From NCBI GenBank assembly GCA_040757835.1, contig JBFLWJ010000012.1, forward strand, positions 1-64,000: a stretch of DNA of 64,000 bases. Direction: 5' to 3'. How positions within the stretch are numbered: position 1 is the stretch's first letter; each line of letters opens with the position of its first letter. The notes beneath the pieces were generated by a model, which ran no database searches, was not told the origin of the DNA, and saw only the letters and a list, made by a program, of their open reading frames with translations. A program made the position numbers and the translations under genes. Source of the DNA: Actinomycetota bacterium (GTDB taxonomy: Bacteria > Actinomycetota > Geothermincolia > Geothermincolales > RBG-13-55-18). Below are positions 15,862 through 23,306 of the stretch, piece by piece.

Positions 15862-16380
15862 TCAGTCCCCCAGCTCGACGCGGAAGCGGCAGACGGGGTC
15901 CCCTTTGGTGAGCAGCTTCGAGAAGCCCTCGGTCTTGAAGCGGGGGTTGAGCTCCTCCGCCATGCCTTGAAGCGACGCCCCCAGCATGACCTCGCACAGG
16001 TCCGGCTCCTTGGACCAGATGCGAGCCACCGGGCAGGTCTTCAGCTCCTTCTCGAAGGCCTGCGGGGTGTTCTCGACATAGCCGTCCCAGAAATTGCCGA
16101 AGGTGTCGTCGATCTTGTCGTGCAGCCTGGGCAGGCCGAGGCAGTCCACGAAGTCCTCGGGCCTGGCGCCGGAGAGGGCCATCCACAGGGCCGCGCCCTT
16201 CTTGCCGTCCTGGTAGTACTTCTCCCTCAGCCTTTCCACGAAAGCGTCCCCGCCCACTTCCTTGCCTATGCGGTAGAGGGTGACCACCTGGCGGGCCAGT
16301 GCTTCCGTCCAGTTGCGATAGCGCTTGCCCATCTCCTCCTCGCTGACGGGGTAGTCCTCGTATTCCGGTACGTCCGCCAT
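15862..16380 (-). CDS. L-2-amino-thiazoline-4-carboxylic acid hydrolase-like protein
   Basis: 172 residues from ATG 16380 (a GTG at 16389 is an alternative). The second half has the family pattern: TCPVARIWSKEPDLCEVM, ELNPRFKTEGF and KGDPVCRFRVEL, with three spaced Cys. The founding enzyme opens a thiazoline ring on the way to L-cysteine, but most members have unknown substrates and probably do something related on small cyclic or metal-bound ligands. Its tight coupling to a C_GCAxxG_C_C protein suggests the two act together. Confidence 0.6.
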   Translation of the reverse strand: MADVPEYEDYPVSEEEMGKRYRNWTEALARQVVTLYRIGKEVGGDAFVERLREKYYQDGKKGAALWMALSGARPEDFVDCLGLPRLHDKIDDTFGNFWDGYVENTPQAFEKELKTCPVARIWSKEPDLCEVMLGASLQGMAEELNPRFKTEGFSKLLTKGDPVCRFRVELGD

Positions 16381-16448
16381 CTTCAACACCTGCCTTCCTG
16401 TCGGGTTTTCACGCCGCCCCCTTTGCCGTCACTCCCATTATGGAAAGA

Positions 16449-17570
16449 TCACGGGGATAGCTCTTCCTTGAGTTGCAATATCCCGCTCACGCGCCGGTCT
16501 ATCTCATCCTCGGAGATGGTGCCGGACCGTACCGCGGCGGCGAGGGCGGTGAAGGCCGCCTGCGCGTCCCCCGCCTCGTGGCCGGCGACGAGCAGGACGT
16601 CCACCCCTGCCTGGGCCGCCCGGGTCACCGTCCCCTCGAGTCCGTATGCCTGTTTGAGCACCGCGGTTGCGAGGTCATCGCTGACCACCAGGTAATCGCC
16701 GCCGAGGTTGGTCCTGAGATAGGAGATACACGTGGGTGAGAGGGTGAAGGGCAGCTCAGGGTCGATGTCTTCGTAGATCACGTTGGCGGTCATGACGAAC
16801 TCCGGGCCTGCCTCCGCCGCCGCCTGGAACTGGGTGATCACGGGCAGTCCCGGCAACACCGCGAGCCTCTCGTTCTCGGGGTCGTAGGTAATACCACCGT
16901 AGCCGGGGAAGTGCTTGGCGGAAGAGAAGACGCCGCCGTCGCGCTGGCCTGAGATCACGCTGGCTCCCAGCTCGCCCACCTGCCGTGTGCTGCCGGGGAA
17001 GGTGCGGCCGTAACGGGTGAGGAAGTCCCCCGGCTGGCCCATGTCCAGCACGGGTGCCAGGTTGAGGTTTATGCCCAGGCCGGATAGGCCGCGGCCCCGC
17101 GCCAGGGCGAGGTCGTAGGCCTGCGCGGCGCTTTCGACCTGTCCCTGAGGCGTGCCGTCACCCAGCCAGCCGATGCGGACGACCTCACCGCCCTCCTGGT
17201 CCACGGCGATGAAGAGGGGTAACCCGCTGTCGGCGCGGGCCAAGCCCTGCAGGTCTTGTATGAGTCGCTCGAGCTGGGCCTCACCCTCGATGTTCCTGCC
17301 GAAGAGGATCACCCCGCCTGGGTGGACGGCAGTGAAGAGCTGCTGCAGCTCCGGGGTCACCGCGGTGCCCTCGAAGCCGACCAGGAAGAGCTGGCCAACC
17401 TTCTGCTCCAGGGTGAGGCCGCGCAGGGGATCGCTGTCGCCGTTGCCGTCGCCGTCCTGTTGGGAGCGTGCGCAACCAGCGGCGGTAAGGACCAGCGCCA
17501 TGAGAAGTACGGCCACGACAGCCGCCCTGCTCTTTCCGCTCCGCCGCTTTTTCCTGTCCGGGGAAATCAT
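16449..17570 (-). CDS. GH3 family lipoprotein (NagZ-like beta-N-acetylhexosaminidase)
   Basis: 373 residues. Signal peptide with lipobox LVLTAAGC, an acidic linker, then a GH3 TIM barrel from about residue 50: KVGQLFLVGFEG, FIAVDQEGGEVVR, GINLNLAPVLD, KHFPGYG and VVSDDLAT, whose Asp is the nucleophile. NagZ-type enzymes remove N-acetylglucosamine from cell-wall fragments. Here the loop after KHFPG lacks the DTxxDSH sequence that normally carries the general acid/base His and reads GITYDPENERL instead, so the catalytic mechanism or substrate may differ. Closely followed upstream by the radical SAM gene (17577). Confidence 0.85.
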   Translation of the reverse strand: MISPDRKKRRSGKSRAAVVAVLLMALVLTAAGCARSQQDGDGNGDSDPLRGLTLEQKVGQLFLVGFEGTAVTPELQQLFTAVHPGGVILFGRNIEGEAQLERLIQDLQGLARADSGLPLFIAVDQEGGEVVRIGWLGDGTPQGQVESAAQAYDLALARGRGLSGLGINLNLAPVLDMGQPGDFLTRYGRTFPGSTRQVGELGASVISGQRDGGVFSSAKHFPGYGGITYDPENERLAVLPGLPVITQFQAAAEAGPEFVMTANVIYEDIDPELPFTLSPTCISYLRTNLGGDYLVVSDDLATAVLKQAYGLEGTVTRAAQAGVDVLLVAGHEAGDAQAAFTALAAAVRSGTISEDEIDRRVSGILQLKEELSP

Positions 17571-17576
17571 GGCGGG

Positions 17577-19022
17577 TCACTCCTTTATCCGCGCCAGGTA
17601 TTCGGACTCCCAGATGAGGCTGGAGATCTCACGCATCTCTCGTCCATACCGCAATAGGTTATCGTAGAGTCCGTCACCGGAAAAGCACAGACCGCTGGAC
17701 TCGTCCTGTGGTTCAGGCCCGTGCTCATCGATCATGGCCCTGAATGCCTGGTGGTGATCGCGTGCCGGGCAGGGGGCAAGCCAGTTCCCGGTTGAACGGG
17801 TTCCATCGCTGCCGTAGCGGTACTCGCGCTGCCAAGCCCGGATGGCCCGGAAGAACGGGGCCTCCCAGATGTCGTTCAACGTCCCGCCCCGCTCATATAT
17901 ATCCAGGATGTTTCCGCCCGAGTATGGTGCGAATACGCAGGGCATTACCTTGCCGTTCCAGTCGACGTGCATATATCCGCGCTCTCGTCCCGCCGCGATG
18001 CAACCATGGACCATGGTGCCGTGATTCCAGAAGTCGAAGAGGAATACCTTGCGGGTTTCCACGATCTTCCAGGAACGCCGCCACAGCCGCAAGCGCTGGG
18101 CGGGGGTCGGCATCCTGCCCGGATCACAGTTCCTGCCCATCGGCATGTATTGGAAGAGGAAACCATAGAAGGCGCCCAGTTCATCAAAGAAGAGATCGAC
18201 GAACGGGTCCGAGAGCAGCTCCTCACTGTTGTCGTGGGTGGCAGTGACGGAGATGCCTGTCGGGACTCCCGCTTCCGCCAACAGGCGCATGGCCTCGATG
18301 ATGCCGTCGAAGATACCCGTACCGCGCGCAGCGTCCGTGCGCTCCCGCAGGCCTTCCACCGATAAGGCCGGTGTGAGGTTGCCGGTCCTCCCGAGGCGGC
18401 GCGCCGTGGCGGCGTCGATGAGGGTGCCGTTGGTGAACGTCAGGAATAGCAAGTCGGTGTGTTTCTCGGCCAGGTCGATGATGTTCTTGCCCTCGGAACG
18501 GTAGGCAAGGGGTTCGCCCCCCGAGATAACCACCAGGTTAATCCCCCATAATCCCTTCGCCTCCGTCAATATGCGGTCCAGAATCGGCCATGGAAGGCTG
18601 GCGTTACTGCCATCCGATGCCGAATAGCATCCCGGGCAGCGCAGGTTGCATGCGCGTCCCGGGCTGATGGCGATGAACCATGGAGGATCGCAGCCGCGCT
18701 CCTCCCGGAATCGCATCACCGCTGGCCTAGCCTCCGCTGGAGCGGTGAGCGCACGGCCCCATAGCTCCGCGATCACCCGCAGCAGGTGCGGCGAGATGGC
18801 TTTTCTGGCGATGAGCCGGTCCACCGTGTCCAGGATGGCCAATGCGGTCAGTAGGTGTTCTTCGTTTATCCTGACGTTAGCGGAAGGGTCGGCGTCCCGC
18901 CCTCGCAGGTAAGACTTAAGCCAGCGTTCGGCGCCGTGGAAGAGGAGGGGCCGCAGGCGGTCTGAGCGCAATAACCACACCAGCAGGTCCAGCACGGGAT
19001 CGCCAGCCCTGCCGTTGAGCAA
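17577..19022 (-). CDS. Radical SAM protein with C-terminal SPASM-like Cys region
   Basis: 481 residues if it starts at TTG 19022; the frame is closed by a TAA shortly upstream and offers no ATG or GTG. About 110 N-terminal residues form a helical lead, then GRACNLRCPGCYSASD provides the CX3CX2C Fe-S cluster, followed by VVISGGEPLAYRS and a barrel. The C-terminal part has further Cys (HGCIAAGRERGYMHV, MPCVFAPYSGGNI, APCPARDHH), as in SPASM-type domains that bind auxiliary clusters. These proteins modify peptides or cofactors. No peptide substrate gene is evident; neighbours are a GH3 lipoprotein and a GNAT, which give no clear hint. Confidence 0.82.
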   Translation of the reverse strand: MLNGRAGDPVLDLLVWLLRSDRLRPLLFHGAERWLKSYLRGRDADPSANVRINEEHLLTALAILDTVDRLIARKAISPHLLRVIAELWGRALTAPAEARPAVMRFREERGCDPPWFIAISPGRACNLRCPGCYSASDGSNASLPWPILDRILTEAKGLWGINLVVISGGEPLAYRSEGKNIIDLAEKHTDLLFLTFTNGTLIDAATARRLGRTGNLTPALSVEGLRERTDAARGTGIFDGIIEAMRLLAEAGVPTGISVTATHDNSEELLSDPFVDLFFDELGAFYGFLFQYMPMGRNCDPGRMPTPAQRLRLWRRSWKIVETRKVFLFDFWNHGTMVHGCIAAGRERGYMHVDWNGKVMPCVFAPYSGGNILDIYERGGTLNDIWEAPFFRAIRAWQREYRYGSDGTRSTGNWLAPCPARDHHQAFRAMIDEHGPEPQDESSGLCFSGDGLYDNLLRYGREMREISSLIWESEYLARIKE

Positions 19023-19134
19023 TCTTGCCGCCGCATCTCGCGCATCGATGGTAAGTGCCGTCCTTTCGGATTAAGGTCGTCCAGGGTCCCTGCTGTCATT
19101 ATTGACGGTGAAGGCGGCAAAGAAACCCGGCCAC

Positions 19135-19806
19135 TCAGCCGAAGGCGGGGTTCTGCCAGAACAGGTGATAGACCTTCACCGTCCCCAGGTCATTTACACA
19201 CAGGGTATCGAAGCCGAGGTTCTCGTAGAAGGCCCGGTTCTTCTCGCTCGCCGTGTTCAGGTAGACGCCCGAGACCGCCGCGTCATCCTCCCCTCTGGCC
19301 TGAGCCGCGCGGATGAGCGTGCCCCCCACTCCCCTGCCCTGGCAGCCGGGGTGCACCCCCAGCATCTCGACGGTGAAATAGGGCCTGGTAAGTCCATCGG
19401 GGTGTCTCGTCGCTGCCATGATGCGCAGGGAGCGCACGGGCCGGCAGGCCATATGGGGCAGGATGCTGAAGAGGTTCTGGATGATAAGGACTGCTATGCG
19501 GCGCTTGGATATGACCTTGCGGGGATCTCTCAATATGATCACGCCCTGGATGTCTTTATCCGACCGCGCCGCCAGGACGGGGCGGCCGGCCTCGAGGAAC
19601 ATCCGCATTAAAACGCCGTAGATGAGTCCCATGCGCCGCAGGGTCGAGGGCCGGCTCGTGTCCAGGTGATAGTTGGCTGTCTCCTCGCTCTTGAAGGCCT
19701 CGACGAGCGTAGAGGCCGCCCGTTCGACCATCACGGGCTCCAGCGCGACGACCTCGAACTCCGGGGCCGTTCCCCCATAGACCATATTGCCCTCAGCACC
19801 GGCCAT
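19135..19806 (-). CDS. GNAT-family N-acetyltransferase, paralogue A
   Basis: 223 residues from ATG 19806, preceded by GGAGAGGTGGGG. The acetyl-CoA loop is VHPGCQGRGVGGTLIRAAQA (the Q/RxxGxG/A motif A), followed by VYLNTASEKNRAFYENLGF, motif B. Closely related over its whole length to the GNAT at 20990-21658, sharing EAFKxEE, DTSR, LTRPYFT and VKVYH stretches. Substrate unknown. The two copies bracket a glycosyltransferase gene on the opposite strand. Confidence 0.85.
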   Translation of the reverse strand: MAGAEGNMVYGGTAPEFEVVALEPVMVERAASTLVEAFKSEETANYHLDTSRPSTLRRMGLIYGVLMRMFLEAGRPVLAARSDKDIQGVIILRDPRKVISKRRIAVLIIQNLFSILPHMACRPVRSLRIMAATRHPDGLTRPYFTVEMLGVHPGCQGRGVGGTLIRAAQARGEDDAAVSGVYLNTASEKNRAFYENLGFDTLCVNDLGTVKVYHLFWQNPAFG

Positions 19807-19982
19807 ATCCCCACCTCTCCTTAGCGCCTTCGCGGTTTCCCATTCTATCATTATTTCACTTCCGGCGGCGGTGGCGGCGGCGCTCAGCTGTGGGGAAGCG
19901 GGCGGTATGCCGGCGCGGGAGCCCGGTCCCCGATGTGGGTGATAGAATATGTCGCTGAGGGACGATCACGGAGGGCAGAGGT

Positions 19983-20993
19983 TTGGCCTACGACATATCG
20001 GTGGTGACGCTGAACTACAACACCCGCGACCTGCTTGAGGCGTGCCTTACCTCGCTGCGGGAGCACGGCGGCGGCCTCAGGCTCGAGCTGATCGTGGTGG
20101 ACAACGCCTCGGGCGACGGCTCGGCGCAGATGGTGAGAGAGCGGTTCCCGGAAGTGCGGCTGGTGGAGAGCGCCGTGAACGTCGGCTGCGCGGCCGGCGA
20201 CAACCTGGGGATCGAACTCGCCAGCGCCCCTTACGTGCTCATCTTCGACGCGGACACGGCGGCCAGGCCGGGCGCGATAAAGACCATGCTGGAGTATATG
20301 GAAGGCCGCCCAGACGTGGGCATGGTGGGCCCCAGGCTGGTCAGCGAGGACGGCACGTACCAGCAGAGCTGCCACTACTTCACCGTCTTTAGGGCCCGCT
20401 ACGCCCTGCTGCTCTTTCTCACCCTCATCGGCAGCCGGGGCTGGGGGCGATTCGGGCTCTACACCGATCCGTCGCGGGACGGCAGCCGGGAAGCCGAGGT
20501 CGACTGGGTCTATACCGCCTGCGCCCTCATCCGCCGGGAAGTCTTCGACACCGTGGGCCTGCTGGACGAGTACCTCTTCTTTGGCGGAGACGATCTGGAC
20601 CTCTGCTACCGGGCCGCGAAGGCGGGCTGGAAGACCGTATACCTGCCTCAGGCGGAGATCATCCATCACGGCAGCCGGTCCAGCGTGCAGGTATTCGGCG
20701 ACTTGCACGGCCTGGAGAGGGCGAGGACGCGCGCGGCTGCCCTCGATCATTTCCAGAGGAAGCATTTCAGCGCCGCCCACTCCTATGCCATGCGCGGCAT
20801 GCTGGCCCTGGGGTCTCTCGCCATCTCCCTCCTGCTGCGGACCCGGCTCCTCTTCGTTCCCGCCGACCGTGAAACGGCCATGCGGGCGGAGCGTACCTGG
20901 TACGCCGCCAGGGCTTACCTCTCCAGCATGTTCGCGGGGAGTTCGCGGCCGGGGATCCAGGCCGTGGACCGGGACGCCAAGCTTTCGCGCTAG
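19983..20993 (+). CDS. Family 2 glycosyltransferase (rhamnosyltransferase-like)
   Basis: 336 residues from TTG 19983 with GGAGGG upstream. GT2/GT-A fold: ISVVTLNYNTRDLL, LIVVDNASGDGS, the nucleotide-sugar DAD motif in LIFDADTA, VDWVYTACALIRREVF and a GGDDLDLCYRAAKAGW acceptor-site region. Similar proteins add rhamnose or related sugars to cell-wall or surface polysaccharide. A hydrophobic segment near residue 265-285 may associate it with the membrane. Its stop overlaps that of the facing GNAT gene by four bases. Confidence 0.88.
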   Translation: MAYDISVVTLNYNTRDLLEACLTSLREHGGGLRLELIVVDNASGDGSAQMVRERFPEVRLVESAVNVGCAAGDNLGIELASAPYVLIFDADTAARPGAIKTMLEYMEGRPDVGMVGPRLVSEDGTYQQSCHYFTVFRARYALLLFLTLIGSRGWGRFGLYTDPSRDGSREAEVDWVYTACALIRREVFDTVGLLDEYLFFGGDDLDLCYRAAKAGWKTVYLPQAEIIHHGSRSSVQVFGDLHGLERARTRAAALDHFQRKHFSAAHSYAMRGMLALGSLAISLLLRTRLLFVPADRETAMRAERTWYAARAYLSSMFAGSSRPGIQAVDRDAKLSR

Positions 20994-21658
20994 CCCCGGC
21001 TCCGCTGGAAGGTGGGGTTCGTCCAGAACATGTGGTAGACCTTGACCGGTCCCAGGTCGTCGATGCGCAGGGTATGGTAGCCGTGGCTCTCGTAGAAACC
21101 CTGGTTCTTGGCGCTCCCCGTGTTCAGGTACATCCCCGAGATCGCGGCTTCGGCCTTGATCCTGGCTTGTGCTTCGCGCATGAGGGCGCTCCCAACCCCC
21201 TGCCCGTGATAATCGGGGTGGACCCCCAGGGCCTCGAAGGTGAAGTACGGCCTGGTGAGGCTCTTGGGCGGTTGCGCGGTTGCCTCAACCCGTAATGCGC
21301 GCAGGGGACGGGGCGCGAAGAGGGCCGCGAGCGGCACCAGGTTGCGCAGGACGAGGGACGCCACGCGCCGCCTGGACAGGGGTATGCGCGGGTCGCGCAG
21401 GATGCCCACGCCGACCACTTCCACGCCTTTCATCGCCGCCAGGAGAGGGCGGCCAGACTCCAGGTAGAGCTGGAGGTATATGCCGTCGAGGGTGCCCATG
21501 CGGCGCAGGGCCCCCTGCCGCGACGTATCGATCTCGTAAGAGGTCGCCTCCTCGTTCTTGAAGGCCTCCACCAGCACGGCTACCGCCCGCTCCGCGAGTT
21601 CCGGCGTGATACGCACGATCTCGATCCCTGCGCCTGTTTCCAGGGTGTTTTCCGCCAC
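20990..21658 (-). CDS. GNAT-family N-acetyltransferase, paralogue B
   Basis: 222 residues from GTG 21658, preceded by AGAGAGG. Motif A is VHPDYHGQGVGSALMREAQA and motif B MYLNTGSAKNQGFYESHGY. Reads alongside paralogue A (19135-19806) without large gaps, so the pair arose by duplication around the glycosyltransferase between them, or the latter inserted later. Substrate unknown. Confidence 0.85.
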   Translation of the reverse strand: MAENTLETGAGIEIVRITPELAERAVAVLVEAFKNEEATSYEIDTSRQGALRRMGTLDGIYLQLYLESGRPLLAAMKGVEVVGVGILRDPRIPLSRRRVASLVLRNLVPLAALFAPRPLRALRVEATAQPPKSLTRPYFTFEALGVHPDYHGQGVGSALMREAQARIKAEAAISGMYLNTGSAKNQGFYESHGYHTLRIDDLGPVKVYHMFWTNPTFQRSRG

Positions 21659-21831
21659 GGCGTTACCTCTCTTCTCGGTCCGGCAGCTTCACATTCTATC
21701 ATCATTCACACGTGGCCGCGCTCCGCCCCGCCTGCTCACTCCTCCCCGGCACGACCACCAACGGAGCACCGTCTCGCAAGTAAGTGTATGTGTACGGGAA
21801 TAATGATCAGTGTGTGATGATGGATTTGACG

Positions 21832-21865
21832 AACGGGCAGGCAGAACCAACATGGTCCGCCCGTT
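21832..21865 (+). promoter_or_regulatory. Inverted repeat in the CoA-transferase leader
   Basis: AACGGGC (21832-21838) and GCCCGTT (21859-21865) can pair around a 20-base loop just ahead of the AAGGAGG ribosome binding site. Possibly a leader hairpin or operator; no T-run follows. Confidence 0.3.
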
Positions 21866-21883
21866 GAGGCAAGGAGGAAGAAG

Positions 21884-23224
21884 ATGAGCGGCAAGTGGCA
21901 GGACATGTACAAGGCCAAACTGACCACGCCCGAGGACGTGGCGGCACAGGTAAAAAGCGGGGAGCACATCTTCGCGAGCGGCGCTTCATCCACCCCCGTG
22001 GCCATCCTGGAGGCCATCTTCGACCGCGCCGTGGCCGGGGAGTTCGAGGGCGTGCAGCTGGGCAGCTTTATCATGCTGGCAAACGTCTTCAAGGTGCTGC
22101 AGCCGGAGCTGCAGAAGAACCTGCTCATCGACAACTACTACGCGTCGCCCCTGGACCGCAAGGCCCTGGCGGACGGGCTGATGACCCACACCCCCTACCA
22201 TTTCCACCGCGTCACCAGGCAGGCGGTGGACGATTCGGGCTACCGTAAGCTCATGGTTCAGGCCGGTCCCATGGACGATCACGGCTACCTGAACCTGGGA
22301 CTCTTCGCCAACTACCTGGACGTGGTGGACGAGCTCGACGCCGTCTACGTGGAGGTGAACCAGGAGCAGCCCATCGTGCACGGGCCCAACTGGCTGCACA
22401 TCTCCGAGGTGGACAAGGTGGTGGAGAACAGCCATCCCGTCTTCGCGCTCCCTCCCGACCCCATCACGGACAAGGACCATGCCATCGCCGAGAACATCAT
22501 CGACCTCATCGATGACGGCTCCACCGTGCAGCTGGGGATCGGCGGCACCACCAACGCCATCGGCGAGCTGCTGGTGCGGAAGAAGCGCCTGGGGTGCCAC
22601 ACCGAGATGATGGGCGACGCCTACATGAAGCTCTTCGAGGCCGGCGCCCTGGACAATACCGCCAAGAGCTTCCACCCACACCAGATGCTGTGCCACTTCG
22701 GCCTGGGCTCGCAGGAGCTCTACGACTGGATGAACGACAACCCCATGATCTACCTCTCCCCCATCAGCTATAACAACGACCCGTGGATAGTCGGGCGCAA
22801 CAACGACCTCGTCTCCATCAACACCACCCTGGAGATAGACATCACCGGCCAGTGCGCCTCCGAGTCCTTCGGCCCCATCCAGTACACGGCCACGGGCGGT
22901 CAGGTCGACTTCACCCGCGGCGCCTGGCTCTCGCGGGGGGGCAAGGCTTTCATCGTCACCCATTCCGCCGTCGAGGACAAGGAGGGGAACCTGGTCTCCA
23001 AGATCGTGCCCCAACTGCTGCCGGGAGCGGTGGTCACCCTTACCCGCACCGACGTCATGTACGTGGCCACGGAGTACGGGGTGGTGAACCTGCGCGGCAA
23101 GAGCCTGCGGCAGCGCGCGCAGGCGCTGATCAGCATCGCACACCCCGATTTCCGGCGGGAGCTCGCCGACTACGCCAGGGAAGTGAAGTATTTCATCCTG
23201 CCGGAGCACGATCCCCTGTCCTGA
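21884..23224 (+). CDS. Acetyl-CoA hydrolase/4-hydroxybutyrate CoA-transferase family protein
   Basis: 446 residues, ATG preceded by AAGGAGG. Family I-type CoA-transferase with both domains: the N-terminal part includes VKSGEHIFASGASSTP, and the C-terminal part LGIGGTTNAIGELL and LGCHTEMMGD, where the Glu is positioned like the catalytic Glu of 4-hydroxybutyrate CoA-transferase. It would move CoA between acetyl-CoA (or another acyl-CoA) and a carboxylate, activating or releasing an organic acid. Transcribed alone, converging on the ATPase. It fits an anaerobic acyl-CoA metabolism with the thiolase and dehydratase-like genes in this window. The acid substrate is not determinable. Confidence 0.88.
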   Translation: MSGKWQDMYKAKLTTPEDVAAQVKSGEHIFASGASSTPVAILEAIFDRAVAGEFEGVQLGSFIMLANVFKVLQPELQKNLLIDNYYASPLDRKALADGLMTHTPYHFHRVTRQAVDDSGYRKLMVQAGPMDDHGYLNLGLFANYLDVVDELDAVYVEVNQEQPIVHGPNWLHISEVDKVVENSHPVFALPPDPITDKDHAIAENIIDLIDDGSTVQLGIGGTTNAIGELLVRKKRLGCHTEMMGDAYMKLFEAGALDNTAKSFHPHQMLCHFGLGSQELYDWMNDNPMIYLSPISYNNDPWIVGRNNDLVSINTTLEIDITGQCASESFGPIQYTATGGQVDFTRGAWLSRGGKAFIVTHSAVEDKEGNLVSKIVPQLLPGAVVTLTRTDVMYVATEYGVVNLRGKSLRQRAQALISIAHPDFRRELADYAREVKYFILPEHDPLS

Positions 23225-23290
23225 ATGGGGCCGTATCTTCACTCTTCACTATTCCGACAGACAATCGACAAATCGAGGAGTGAAGACACA

Positions 23291-23306
23291 ACCCCATCAG
23301 TGGGGT
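23291..23306. terminator. Hairpin between convergent CoA-transferase and ATPase genes
   Basis: ACCCCA and TGGGGT pair around TCAG, followed on the plus strand by GGTTTCTTCC and on the minus strand by TGTGTCTT. It overlaps the ATPase stop codon. A further nine-base inverted repeat (23236-23244 and 23278-23286) flanks it. A weak two-way terminator is likely. Confidence 0.4.

Noticed and set aside
15860..16186. N-terminal extension of the C_GCAxxG_C_C protein
   Set aside because: The extension is out-of-frame reading of the ATC-hydrolase-like gene; ATG 15859 has its own ribosome binding site.
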